From contig NZ_LMEO01000052.1 of NCBI RefSeq assembly GCF_001426375.1, positions 40,261-104,260 of the forward strand: 64,000 bases of DNA, written 5' to 3'. The notes under the pieces were generated by a model. The model worked only from the letters and a program-made list of their open reading frames with translations, was not told the DNA's origin and did not search any database. This document shows positions 1 to 8,549 of this stretch, in pieces. The DNA comes from Paenibacillus sp. Root444D2 (GTDB lineage: Bacteria; Bacillota; Bacilli; Paenibacillales; NBRC-103111). The position numbers and the translations under genes were made by a program. The stretch's first letter is position 1; the number at the start of each line of letters is the position of its first letter.

Positions 1-97
1 GTCGTAGACCAAAGTCTCTCCGCTTATAGGGATCTTTGGTCGTAGACCAAAGTCTCTCCGCTTATAGGGATCTTTGGTCGTAGACCAAAGTCTCTCC
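1..97 (+). repeat. 38-bp tandem hairpin repeat, about 2.5 copies
   Basis: The unit starts at 1, 39 and 77; the third copy breaks off near 97. Each unit holds a perfect 8-bp stem, CTTTGGTC/GACCAAAG, around a GTA triloop. The stem is preceded by GGGAT and followed by TCTCTCC. The same family occurs inverted at 56351-56424 with different but still complementary stems. The array lies 3' of the GNAT gene and is cut by the window edge, so its full size is unknown. Confidence 0.85.
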
Positions 98-193
98 TCG
101 TTAAACGCGGTCGCTTATCTTTGAATGGCCTCGATAGAGGTTTTCTCATTAGCGAGAGTCGCTTTCCAATATGGCAAACATCACGTGGTCCCG

Positions 194-694
194 CTATACG
201 CCTTGAATCTTCACATTCTCCCTCGCTAGGCCCTCCTGACGGAAACCAACCTTTTCCAACACCCGGATAGATCCGGTATTATGCGGCATAGCCCCAGCTT
301 CGATCCGATGGAGTCCCGCTTCCCGGAAAGCGTAATCCAGAACAAGATGGATGGCTTCTGTCATATAACCTTTGCCATTATGACTTGCATCTAGGCAGTA
401 ACCTAGCATCGCTTTATGCAGTGGTCCGCGAATGATTTCGAAAAGGGAGGCTTCCCCTATGAGCTCATCCGTTCCTTTAAGGAAGATACCGAATGAATGA
501 CGCCGTCCCTCTTTATCCGCCTGCTGCCAGAGCTCAATGCTGCTGGCTTGGTGATCCAGCGTGTAGAACGAATCTAACCGAATCGGTACCACCTGTTCAA
601 ACAATTGCCGGTTGCGCACCATCAACGCCAGCAGAGCTTCCGAGTCTCCCATTTCAAAGTGGCGGATGTACAACCGTTCTCCTGTGCGAACCAT
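194..694 (-). CDS. GNAT (RimJ-type) N-acetyltransferase with premature stop
   Basis: This is a GNAT acetyltransferase of the RimJ/RimL type, expected to move acetyl from acetyl-CoA to a protein N-terminus or small-molecule amine. The fold is complete through the acetyl-CoA loop (HNGKGYMTEA, about residues 104-113) and the ALxxxxKxGF-like helix (RVLEKVGFRQEG). The start at 694 is set by AAAGGA eight or so bases upstream; the frame stays open to 754 but that stretch is a terminator hairpin. The protein ends at VKIQGV with a TAG exactly where the family has a conserved Trp. The next 14 in-frame codons (RDHVMFAILESDSR, TAA at 149) restore the normal C-terminus. A single TGG to TAG change explains this. 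It may be a recent pseudogene or depend on readthrough. Substrate unknown. Confidence 0.8.
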   Translation of the reverse strand: MVRTGERLYIRHFEMGDSEALLALMVRNRQLFEQVVPIRLDSFYTLDHQASSIELWQQADKEGRRHSFGIFLKGTDELIGEASLFEIIRGPLHKAMLGYCLDASHNGKGYMTEAIHLVLDYAFREAGLHRIEAGAMPHNTGSIRVLEKVGFRQEGLARENVKIQGV

Positions 695-718
695 TTTGTC
701 ATCATCCTTTCTCTTTAA

Positions 719-847
719 CAAAAAAAGGGACCTAGCCAACGGGGCCAGGTCCAAAGTTTATATTAAAAAAGGGGGGTCTTGTTTATTATAATACACCTAC
801 TATGTTAGAGAACTGTAACAGGAATGTTCCAATTGTGTTACAAAAAA
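719..847 (-). promoter_or_regulatory. Attenuator-like leader of the GNAT gene (repeat copy 1)
   Basis: Read on the minus strand, a TATTATAATA -10-like box (784-793) is followed about 45 bases later by a hairpin, GGACCT/AGGTCC at 728-733 and 747-752 with an inner GCC/GGC pair, and then a T-run at 719-726. The GNAT start lies only 25 bases beyond the T-run. This is the layout of a transcription attenuator. The whole ~130 bp is repeated at 18329-18455. Hairpin arms differ between copies but stay complementary. The trigger, if any, is not visible. Confidence 0.55.
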
Positions 848-931
848 AGCGAATCCATTCGAATCGCTTTTTTTGTATGCACTTTTGTACATACTACAGA
901 ATGTAAATCTTTAGGAATAGGAGTCAAACAA

Positions 932-2203
932 GTGAAAGTTGAAGACGTCATTGTGGAACAGATTAGACAGCAAGCTGTACAGCTGAGGACCCCCGAAGAT
1001 TTGGATGTATTAGTTGAAGCAATCGGAGACAAGAAGTACGTATTACTCGGTGAGGCAACACATGGTACATCAGAATTTTATAAGCTGCGCATGGAGCTAA
1101 GCCGTAAATTAATTGAGACGAAAGGTTTTTCTTTTATTGCTGTCGAGGGCGACTGGCCGTCATGTTATGAGGTTAACCGTTATGTAAAGCAGTACAAGGA
1201 TGCCAAGCCAAGCTCCCGCGAGGTCATGGAAACTTTTAATCGCTGGCCGACGTGGATGTGGGCCAATGAAGAGGTTGGCGAGTTGATGGAGTGGCTTAAC
1301 CAGCACAATGCAAATAAGCCGATGGAAGAGCGAGTCGGGTTTTACGGTTTGGACGTTTATAGCTTATGGGAGTCACTAGAAGAGATCGAACGTTATTTAC
1401 AGGAAAAAGGCACCCCTGAGCAGTTAGCTCTGGCGCGGAAGGCATTTGAGTGCTTCGACTCTTATGAAAAGGAGGGGCAAAATTATGGGGTTTCGGCGGC
1501 TTTTTACGGCGAAAGCTGCCAAGATGAGGTTGTGAAGCTGCTTCAAGCGCTTCACGCGAAACGCGTGCGGTATGAAGAAGACAGCGAAGCAGCTTTAAGC
1601 GCGGAATTGAACGCGCTTGTTGCTGTGAACGCTGAGGATTACTACCGCACCATGGTTCGTCACGACGCGGAATCGTGGAACGTCCGCGACCGGCACATGG
1701 TCGAGGCGCTGCGCCGCCTCGCCGACCACCACGGCCCAGACGCCAAAGTGATCGTCTGGGAGCACAACACGCACGTCGGCGATGCGCGTGCAACAGACAT
1801 GTTGGCCGACGGTATGGTGAACGTCGGCCAACTCGTGCGCGAAGCGCACGGCGAAGCCGATGTGTTCGCCATCGGCTTCGGCACTTACCGCGGTACGGTC
1901 ATCGCCGCGACATCCTGGGGCGCGCCGATGGCGACGATGCAAGTGCCACCTGCCCAGCCGGGCAGCTGGGAGGAGCTCATGCATCGCGCCGGCGCGCATG
2001 ATCAGATCCTCCTGCTAAGCAAGGAGGATCCGATTCTCGGGCACGAGGTGCTCGGGCACCGTGCCATCGGGGTCGTGTACCGCTCTGGCCATGAGAGAGG
2101 GAATTACATTCCCTCTCTTATGGCTCGGCGGTACGACGCCTTCGTACATGTGGATGAAAGCCATGCGCTTCATCCGCTAACCATAAAAAAAGTGCTTGTG
2201 TGA
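932..2203 (+). CDS. Erythromycin esterase-like hydrolase
   Basis: A 423-residue member of the erythromycin esterase (EreA/EreB) family; known members hydrolyse the macrolide lactone, but many relatives have other or unknown substrates. The family signature LLGEATHGTSEFY is at residues 38-50, with Glu41 and His44 matching the catalytic pair of Ere enzymes. VEGDWPS follows near residue 72, and WEHNTHVGDAR supplies the later His. I start at GTG 932, which has AGGAATAGGAG eight bases upstream; an in-frame ATG at 824 lacks a ribosome site and would add an unrelated leader. Base composition changes inside the gene: the 5' half is AT-leaning while about 1590-2070 is strongly GC-rich, suggesting a mosaic. 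Macrolide activity is inference only. Confidence 0.85.
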   Translation: MKVEDVIVEQIRQQAVQLRTPEDLDVLVEAIGDKKYVLLGEATHGTSEFYKLRMELSRKLIETKGFSFIAVEGDWPSCYEVNRYVKQYKDAKPSSREVMETFNRWPTWMWANEEVGELMEWLNQHNANKPMEERVGFYGLDVYSLWESLEEIERYLQEKGTPEQLALARKAFECFDSYEKEGQNYGVSAAFYGESCQDEVVKLLQALHAKRVRYEEDSEAALSAELNALVAVNAEDYYRTMVRHDAESWNVRDRHMVEALRRLADHHGPDAKVIVWEHNTHVGDARATDMLADGMVNVGQLVREAHGEADVFAIGFGTYRGTVIAATSWGAPMATMQVPPAQPGSWEELMHRAGAHDQILLLSKEDPILGHEVLGHRAIGVVYRSGHERGNYIPSLMARRYDAFVHVDESHALHPLTIKKVLV

Positions 2204-2218
2204 TTTCACACAAGCACT
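2185..2218 (-). terminator. Rho-independent terminator of the isomerase gene
   Basis: A perfect 11-bp stem (2191-2201 with 2208-2218) is followed, in minus direction, by a T-run (2185-2190). It overlaps the last codons and stop of the esterase-like gene on the other strand, so the two converging transcripts share this segment. Confidence 0.8.
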
Positions 2219-2290
2219 ACCACCCAAAACGCCGATGCTTCACGCTATAGCAGAGTCGATATCAAGCTCAGTTCCTATGTATTTAAGATT

Positions 2291-2374
2291 GTTGTACGAA
2301 ATACAACTTTATTGCTTCTATTTCCACAGCTTGGAAGGAAGAAATCAAGGATATTGTTGCACCGCGTACAACTT
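2291..2374. repeat. TTGTTGTAC palindrome pair
   Basis: Two imperfect palindromes about 60 bp apart: GTTGTACGAAATACAAC (2291-2307) and TTGTTGCACCGCGTACAAC (starting 2354). They belong to the same family as the clusters at 28140-28430 and 41417-41554. Function unknown. Confidence 0.6.
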
Positions 2375-2381
2375 ATGGCTT

Positions 2382-3134
2382 TCACTTGTCATTAATAAGA
2401 TGTTTTAATCCAACACTCGGTTCCTCCAATGGAAAATACTCTAAACCGATATACCCAGTGAATCCAGTTTCATCAATGGCCTTGAAGATCTGCTCGTAAT
2501 TCAACTCGCCATTATTCAGCTCATGTCGCCCTGGATTGCCAGCTGCATGAAAGTGACCTATCCAAGCCATATTTTCACGAATATTCGTAATAAGATGACC
2601 TTCGGTAATTTGTTGGTGATAAATATCGAACAGCACTTTCACATGCTGGCTCCCTACCTGCTTCACAATATCGAATGCTTCTTCAGATGAAGCTAAGAAA
2701 TATCCTTTATGGTTCACAAGTGTGTTCAGCGGCTCTACCAATAATGTTATCCCTTCCCGCTCCAACAACGGAACGGATGCTTTTAATCCATCAATCAATG
2801 ACTGACGCTGCGCTTCTCTGGACACACCTTCAAGTTCCTGACCCACTTGTGAAATGAGCTGAGAGCAATTTAATCGCTTCGCTGCCTCAATGGATTCGGC
2901 AAGTCCAACTATATAAGTTTCACGCATGGTTTCATCGACTAAGCTCACAAATTTGGTGCAAAAGGCGGCAATTGAAACCCCAGCATCCTTCGCCACATGT
3001 GCGACTTCGTCCAAATCCTTATTCCACCATGACCAGAATTCAATGGTATCATAGCCAATTTGCTTCACTTCCTTAACACTTTGAGCAAAATCATACTTGC
3101 TATAAACGGCATCCATACAGACGGAGAGCCTCAT
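2382..3134 (-). CDS. Hydroxypyruvate isomerase-like TIM-barrel protein
   Basis: A 250-residue xylose-isomerase-like TIM barrel of the sugar phosphate isomerase/epimerase superfamily, closest in motifs to hydroxypyruvate isomerase (Hyi, usually about 258 residues). Metal-binding and active-site strands are visible: LLVEPLNT with the ligand Glu, VLFDIYHQQ with Asp and His, GHFHAAGNPGRHELNNGELNY with the His-Ala-Gly-Asn-Pro-Gly-Arg signature, and GLEYFP with the last Glu. The start at 3134 has AGAAGG six bases upstream; earlier in-frame codons sit on the ribosome site. It stands alone between the esterase gene and corA but is near the glycan-use region, which fits a role in sugar-acid metabolism. 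Exact substrate is not provable here. Confidence 0.82.
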   Translation of the reverse strand: MRLSVCMDAVYSKYDFAQSVKEVKQIGYDTIEFWSWWNKDLDEVAHVAKDAGVSIAAFCTKFVSLVDETMRETYIVGLAESIEAAKRLNCSQLISQVGQELEGVSREAQRQSLIDGLKASVPLLEREGITLLVEPLNTLVNHKGYFLASSEEAFDIVKQVGSQHVKVLFDIYHQQITEGHLITNIRENMAWIGHFHAAGNPGRHELNNGELNYEQIFKAIDETGFTGYIGLEYFPLEEPSVGLKHLINDK

Positions 3135-3249
3135 TGTCATCCTTCTTTCCCAATTTACGTTATTTGTGCTAGGGACCAAACATTTCTGAACTCTCCCTAT
3201 TGTATGGTAAAATTAAGCAGATGAAAATATGACTCAAGGAGTTTTACTT

Positions 3250-4200
3250 ATGATTCGTTCCCTTGCTATTACCATGGACTTCAAGGTGCTCCATAATGTC
3301 CCCTTCGAGGAGCTTCTAGACCCGAGCATTCAGTGGTATTGGGTCGACTTTCATAATCCGAGCGATGAGGAAGCGCTATATCTGAAGGAGCATTTCCATT
3401 TTCATCCGCTGGCCATAGAGGACTGCTTTTTCTTACTGCAGCGACCGAAGATGGATCACTATGAAAACGTTCACTTTTTTGTGATGCATGCGATTAATAC
3501 TATGACACTGGATGCTGAAGAAGTGGACATGTTTCTGGGAAGTAACTACATTGTGACCTTTCATTTGCATGAATCAAGGGAAATTGAGGATGCTTGGGGC
3601 CGTATTTCAGAACAAGAAAACTTGCGGAATGAAGGTCATATTTATGCGGCTTATTTAATTCTTGATAATTTGGTGGATCAATATTTTCCAAGTGTTTACC
3701 AAATCGAAGATCAATTAGATGATATCGAGAATAATTTTGATGCCGAATCCATTGAAGCCTTAATGAAACATATTTTTGATATTCGGGCCAAATTGTTAAA
3801 ATTGCGCCGCACCATCGTGCCCATGCGTGACTTGCTGTACAGGGTTATCAATACAGATCGAATCGAGCGTCTTCGCGATCAGCTCGTCTTCTTCACGGAC
3901 ATTCATGATCATCTGCTCAAGCTGTCAGAAATGATTGATTCAAACCGCGATATGACGGCTGATATGAGGGATAGCTACATCTCCCTGAATTCAAACCGAA
4001 TGAATACCATCATGAAAACGTTGACCGTAATCACGACAATCTTCATGCCATTAACGTTCATTGCTGGTCTTTATGGGATGAATTTCGCTTATATGCCTGA
4101 ACTGAAATGGCACGGCGGTTATTTTGCAATTCTCGTGATCATGTTCGGAATTGGATTCGGCATGTTCGCTTGGTTTTGGAAAAAGGGCTGGTTTAAATAA
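3250..4200 (+). CDS. corA: CorA-family magnesium/divalent cation transporter
   Basis: A 316-residue CorA/MIT family protein, which forms pentameric membrane channels for Mg2+ and related ions. The large N-terminal cytoplasmic domain runs to about residue 250. Two C-terminal membrane helices follow; the first ends with the invariant YGMNF motif, and the second is followed by a short basic tail (WKKGWFK). The start at 3250 is chosen because CAAGGAG lies eight bases upstream; seven extra in-frame codons start at 3229 without a site. The 3' end overlaps the convergent AraC gene by 8 bp. No Mg-sensing leader is visible in the short upstream gap. Confidence 0.92.
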   Translation: MIRSLAITMDFKVLHNVPFEELLDPSIQWYWVDFHNPSDEEALYLKEHFHFHPLAIEDCFFLLQRPKMDHYENVHFFVMHAINTMTLDAEEVDMFLGSNYIVTFHLHESREIEDAWGRISEQENLRNEGHIYAAYLILDNLVDQYFPSVYQIEDQLDDIENNFDAESIEALMKHIFDIRAKLLKLRRTIVPMRDLLYRVINTDRIERLRDQLVFFTDIHDHLLKLSEMIDSNRDMTADMRDSYISLNSNRMNTIMKTLTVITTIFMPLTFIAGLYGMNFAYMPELKWHGGYFAILVIMFGIGFGMFAWFWKKGWFK

Positions 4201-5104
4201 AAGACCTTACAGATTCTGAGCGATGCTCATCACGGAATTCTTTCCTAAAACCAGCAGGCGAAACCCCCACCTTCTTCTTAAAAGCTCGACTGAAGGCATG
4301 AATACCGGAAAATCCTAATTGATCTGCGATTTCCTGAAGCGGCATTAAGGTATGCCTGATCATATTCTTGGCTCGCTCGAGCCGGATTCTCTGGTGATAT
4401 TGGATCGGACTTACATCGAATACTTTATTAAACAAATGGATCAAATAGTATTTACTGATATGGAATCGCTCCGATAGCTCATCCAATTTCAACTCACGGT
4501 GAACGTGAGCCGCGATGTAACGCTCAATATCCAATAAAAGCTCTTGGTGAAGACTGTTTTCATATAATCGTCCGTTCCACGCATGCTCCCTCACTATATA
4601 GGTAATTAATTCCAGTAGACTACCCTTTAGACGCCATTCATACAATGGCAGCTTCGCTTCAAATTCCGATATGATTCCAAAAAGCTGTTGTTCCACGCGA
4701 CTCGGCTCCCTTAATCGAATATAGGTTGGAAGATCAACGAGTGCGCCCGACAGCTCATCCTTACGAAACCAGCTTCGCTCCGTCTCATCCATGTCTTGCA
4801 GCATTTTGAACGATACCTTAACGTCCCCGCTATCCGCCTGCTCGAACAAATCAAAATGCACGTGCGGCTGCCGAATCGGGTTATCACCTATGATCTGGAT
4901 GGAGTGCCTCTTCCCAGGCTTAAATAGAAACAAGTCCCCCGGTCTGCCTTCATAGGTCTTGTCCTCGATCGTTATGTCAGCTCGGCCCTCCATTAGATAT
5001 AATAGCTCGTAGTCCCAAAGCATTCTTTCTTTTAACATCCAAGGAGATTGTATGATACTATCCATCGCAATACGAATGTATGGGGAGACATTTTGAAAGC
5101 TCAC
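4193..5104 (-). CDS. AraC family transcriptional regulator (cupin sensor)
   Basis: A 303-residue AraC/XylS regulator. The N-terminal half is a cupin-like ligand-binding domain (a PGDLFLFKPGKRHSI stretch typical of these barrels). The C-terminal ~100 residues hold the double helix-turn-helix (LSERFHISKYYLIHLFNKVF and IADQLGFSGIHAFSRAFKK). I start at GTG 5104, nine bases after AAGGAAGG; a TTG at 5131 in frame has no site. It is divergent from the GH172 gene, with a TTAAC-rich intergenic patch at 5139-5156 that could be its operator. It probably controls that gene in response to a sugar. Confidence 0.88.
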   Translation of the reverse strand: MSFQNVSPYIRIAMDSIIQSPWMLKERMLWDYELLYLMEGRADITIEDKTYEGRPGDLFLFKPGKRHSIQIIGDNPIRQPHVHFDLFEQADSGDVKVSFKMLQDMDETERSWFRKDELSGALVDLPTYIRLREPSRVEQQLFGIISEFEAKLPLYEWRLKGSLLELITYIVREHAWNGRLYENSLHQELLLDIERYIAAHVHRELKLDELSERFHISKYYLIHLFNKVFDVSPIQYHQRIRLERAKNMIRHTLMPLQEIADQLGFSGIHAFSRAFKKKVGVSPAGFRKEFRDEHRSESVRSFI

Positions 5105-5234
5105 GGCGGTAGAATCCTTCCTTTTCAGCAATAATAGTTAACTTTTAACTAACTTTGGCTAAATGAACACGCTTACCTTCATTATATAATGTTTTCAAGT
5201 TCATATAACAATAATGATAGAGGTGGATGTTCCT

Positions 5235-6341
5235 ATGTCGCAAAATCAAGGCTTTATCCATGAACTCTCTGCAGCACCATTCCTGACACAAGGCCAAACC
5301 CGTTGGATCACGGCAGAGAATCCGACCGGTGAGAAGGGACAAGGCGGGAAAGCAGCAAGCAATTTAGGTATTGCCCGCAAAGGCAGGCCGTGCATCACTT
5401 TACCTCAAGGAGAAACAGTCGTTCTGGCCGATATTCAAGGAACTGGCATCCTGCAGCACTTCTGGATCACTTGTACGAATGCTACGCCTAAGGGGAACTT
5501 TGTCCTTAGAGATTTAGTGCTCCGCATCTACTGGGATGATGAAGCCTCGCCTTCCGTGGAAGTGCCGCTGGGCGATTTCTTTTGCAATGGGTTTGGTGAA
5601 CGCTGCAAGGTGAATTCGCAGCCGATCGTCGTGAATCCTACAGGTGGCATGAACTGTTACTTCCCCATGCCTTTCCGACAATCAGCCAAAATTACGATTG
5701 AGAATCAGCATGCCGAGGATATTCAAGGCTTCTTCTATCAGTTTCATTATACACTCGTTGATTCGCTCCCGGAGAATACGGCTTATTTTCACGCCCAGTG
5801 GAGAAGAGAGAATATCACAACGGAAGGAAAAGATTACACTATTTTGGACGGAGTCAAAGGCAAGGGAACATATGTCGGTACCTATGTGGCATGGGCAGCC
5901 TTAGAACGTTATTGGTGGGGCGAAGGGGAAATTAAATTTTATTTGGATGGAGATGAAGAATGGCCAACCCTCTGCGGGACGGGGACGGAGGATTATTTCG
6001 GTGGAGCCTGGTGCTTTTACGAAAAAGAAAACGGGATCCCCGTCGAGGTGCCATACAGCACTCCCTATCTAGGATACCCGTTCTATTCCAAATCGGATTC
6101 GACCCTCAAAGAGAAGTTCGGCGAAGATTCCGTGCCTATGCATGGACTATATCGTTGGCATCTTCCAGACCCCATCCATTTCGAGAGCGATCTGCGCGTT
6201 ACGATTCAACAGATTGGTCATAACAGCAGAGAGCTTTTCGAACGAACCGACGATGTTTCCTCCGTTGCCTATTGGTATCAGATGGAGCCTCATGCGGATT
6301 TCCCCATACTGCTTCCCGTTCACCGGAGATGGCCGCGATAA
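5235..6341 (+). CDS. GH172 (DUF2961) glycoside hydrolase
   Basis: A 368-residue DUF2961 protein, now glycoside hydrolase family 172, whose characterised members act on difructose dianhydride and on arabinofuranosides, often as hexamers. The double jelly-roll family motifs are visible: PTGEKGQGGKAA near the N-terminus, GILQHFWIT, VPLGDFFCNGFG, and GTGTEDYFGGAW, which carries a conserved acidic residue. There is no signal peptide, so it acts in the cytoplasm on imported oligosaccharide. The start at 5235 follows AGAGGTGG by nine bases. It is flanked by two AraC regulators and lies upstream of a sugar ABC operon, a setting fitting uptake and cleavage of plant or fructan-type sugars. Confidence 0.88.
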   Translation: MSQNQGFIHELSAAPFLTQGQTRWITAENPTGEKGQGGKAASNLGIARKGRPCITLPQGETVVLADIQGTGILQHFWITCTNATPKGNFVLRDLVLRIYWDDEASPSVEVPLGDFFCNGFGERCKVNSQPIVVNPTGGMNCYFPMPFRQSAKITIENQHAEDIQGFFYQFHYTLVDSLPENTAYFHAQWRRENITTEGKDYTILDGVKGKGTYVGTYVAWAALERYWWGEGEIKFYLDGDEEWPTLCGTGTEDYFGGAWCFYEKENGIPVEVPYSTPYLGYPFYSKSDSTLKEKFGEDSVPMHGLYRWHLPDPIHFESDLRVTIQQIGHNSRELFERTDDVSSVAYWYQMEPHADFPILLPVHRRWPR

Positions 6342-6367
6342 TGAACACACCAACCTCTTTGCTTATT

Positions 6368-7246
6368 CTAAGAAATGGTTGGCTGAGAATTCATCGCTAT
6401 AAACATACTAGGCATAACTCCGACCGTAGCCTTGAAAGATCGGCTGAATAAATAAATGCTTGAAAAGCCCACCTGCTCAGCAATAGCGGTTAATGTTTGA
6501 TTACCTTCGATCATTCTTATCTTCGATTGCTCGATTCGAATATGGGTCAAATATTTATGAATCGTAATGCCAAGCTGATCTTTAAATAAAAAAGATAAAT
6601 GATTGGTCGAAATTCCGACCTGTTTACTTATCGTATGATTATCCAGCTCAGGGTCCCCATATCTTTCATTGATCAAATGGATGGTTTTTTCAATAAACAC
6701 CCAACCCTTTGTCATTTTACCTTCTTTATCGTTATGGCCCACTTGTCCCTTCATAAAAAGGACTAATAATTCCAAACAAATCCCCTTAAGGATCAACGAA
6801 TAACCCGATCTCATATCTAGAAACTCTTTCTGCATGATCAGGAATCTTTTCTTTAACTCAATCCGGTCCGGCAGCTGCAGGTGGGAAATTGGAATGGTAG
6901 ATGCTAGCTGCATCTCCTTGTTTGCAATTGCTTTACGCTCTTCCGTAATCGCTTGGTCCTTCCAAGAACTTCGTTCTTCGTCATAATACAAATCAAAATG
7001 AAAGATATATTGGATCAATGGCACCTCTGACGTAGAGCGAATAATATGCGCCATGAAGGGAGGCATAAGGAGAATGTCTCCTTCCTTCACCTGATATTTG
7101 ATCCCGTCCAAAAAAAATTCAGCTTCCCCTTGCTCGATATACGTATACACATGGTCGTAATCCATCCATTCACCCGCCAGAGAGAAGGATTTATGAATTT
7201 TGACCATTCTGACGAAAGGCGAGATGTTGTTCAGCCAAGTCTCCAT
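6368..7246 (-). CDS. AraC family transcriptional regulator
   Basis: A 292-residue AraC/XylS regulator with an N-terminal cupin domain (EGDILLMPPFMAHII) and a C-terminal pair of helix-turn-helix motifs (ISKQVGISTNHLSFLFKDQL, then IAEQVGFSSIYLFSRSFKATVG). The start at 7246 follows AGGAGGG by six bases. It converges on the GH172 gene with 26 bp between stops. It is the same type as, but not a close copy of, the regulator at 4193-5104, so this small sugar locus has two local AraC sensors in addition to the large membrane one at 12297. Confidence 0.88.
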   Translation of the reverse strand: METWLNNISPFVRMVKIHKSFSLAGEWMDYDHVYTYIEQGEAEFFLDGIKYQVKEGDILLMPPFMAHIIRSTSEVPLIQYIFHFDLYYDEERSSWKDQAITEERKAIANKEMQLASTIPISHLQLPDRIELKKRFLIMQKEFLDMRSGYSLILKGICLELLVLFMKGQVGHNDKEGKMTKGWVFIEKTIHLINERYGDPELDNHTISKQVGISTNHLSFLFKDQLGITIHKYLTHIRIEQSKIRMIEGNQTLTAIAEQVGFSSIYLFSRSFKATVGVMPSMFIAMNSQPTIS

Positions 7247-7361
7247 GTACTTCCCTCCTGCGAAATGATTGAGGACCTACTGCCTTATTTCTCAAGTATA
7301 ACTGAAGCGTATTCACATTTTCCATATATTAACATGCCGATGCGAACTTTTCCCTTAAGAC

Positions 7362-8372
7362 TCATGTCTCGCTCCAGTCAAATAAAACACCGCTGTACTG
7401 ATCCTTATTCACTCGGAGTCCTTCGTAAGCTTCCTTCGCTTCCTCCGGCTTCAGTACATGGCTGATTAAAGGTTCGACCTGCAGCCGTTTCTGCTTCATC
7501 AGCTCGAATACGATGTTTGAGTTTCTAACCAAGGAATGTTTCACAAACTCATTAGGTTCGGTTGGATACCGCCATTCGTGTGCTCCCTTGAACGTAATAC
7601 AACCTCGTCCATACAGATGGCAGTAGTTCAAAATTTCAGTAACATCCGTGTTATATTCACCTCGAGGACTGCCCAGGAAAATGATTTCGCCTAATTTAGC
7701 GATCCACTCGAGACTTTGAACAGCTACTTGAGGCACCCCTGTAGCCTCGATATGGGTTGAAACTCCTTTTCCATGCGTGATTTCGGCAATCTGCTCGTTC
7801 ACGCTGTCTTTTCCACCACTAATAACATGAATAACACCGCATTGCTTAGCAATTCGAAGACGTTCCTCCGATAAATCAATACCAATCACAGTAGCACCCT
7901 GTAAATGCGCCAGTTGAGCTGCCATATTTCCTATAAGTCCAAGCCCCGTTACGCTTACATAATCTCCGAACTCAATATTCGATACACGAATTGCTGTCGT
8001 CGCGACGGTTGCCATCCGAGTAAACGGTACCCATTTCAAATCCAAGTTGTCTGGAACTTTAAGAAAAGTCCCTCTGATCGAAACAACCTCATACTGCGTG
8101 TGGTTCCCATAATGAAAAACAATATCACCGGAATTAAACCCCGTTACTCCTGCTCCTACTTCCACAATCTCACTTACAGCTGCATAGCCTGGAATACCCG
8201 GCATGCGAAACCAAGATTCGTTGCCTGACAGCATGGCCAATTCAGTTCCCGGGCTGATTAATGTATAAAGCTTCTTGACCAGAACTTCCTGATCGCCAAT
8301 CTGTAGGGTGAACTTCTCTTCTACCGTTTCAACCTGCCATGGATTGAGGAACATTACCTTCCTATTCTTCAT
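7362..8372 (-). CDS. Zinc-less MDR family dehydrogenase
   Basis: A 336-residue medium-chain dehydrogenase/reductase. The N-terminal GroES-like domain carries SPGTELAML and PGYAAVSEIVEVG; the Rossmann domain has VTGLGLIGNMAAQLA at about residues 141-155 and the NAD-binding acidic strand end VIGID. The catalytic-zinc Cys and the four-Cys structural lobe of classical alcohol dehydrogenases are missing, so it belongs with BchC-like or sugar-oxidising MDR proteins common in Paenibacillus glycan loci. The start has AAAGGAG nine bases upstream. It lies 177 bp downstream of the sugar-binding lipoprotein gene in the same direction and may be co-transcribed. Substrate is inferred to be a sugar or polyol. 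Confidence 0.83.
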   Translation of the reverse strand: MKNRKVMFLNPWQVETVEEKFTLQIGDQEVLVKKLYTLISPGTELAMLSGNESWFRMPGIPGYAAVSEIVEVGAGVTGFNSGDIVFHYGNHTQYEVVSIRGTFLKVPDNLDLKWVPFTRMATVATTAIRVSNIEFGDYVSVTGLGLIGNMAAQLAHLQGATVIGIDLSEERLRIAKQCGVIHVISGGKDSVNEQIAEITHGKGVSTHIEATGVPQVAVQSLEWIAKLGEIIFLGSPRGEYNTDVTEILNYCHLYGRGCITFKGAHEWRYPTEPNEFVKHSLVRNSNIVFELMKQKRLQVEPLISHVLKPEEAKEAYEGLRVNKDQYSGVLFDWSET

Positions 8373-8549
8373 CGCAACGCACTCCTTTGTATTGAACTCA
8401 TTTTCAATATAAATGTTTTTACTGGAGGCGTCTTTGACGTAAGAAATGATTTTTTATCGAAAACAACGATAGAAGGGATGTACAATGTAAAGAGCCGACT
8501 TTCCAGAGTTAATCGCTGGATTGTCGACCCGTCTATCGATCATATAAAT

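Noticed and set aside
694..754. Upstream extension of the GNAT protein
   Set aside because: The frame is open but runs through a terminator hairpin and T-run; the ribosome site lies just before 694.
1296..2001. Long antisense and alternate frames inside the esterase-like gene
   Set aside because: They lie in the GC-rich half, have Arg/Ala-rich products without family motifs or ribosome sites.
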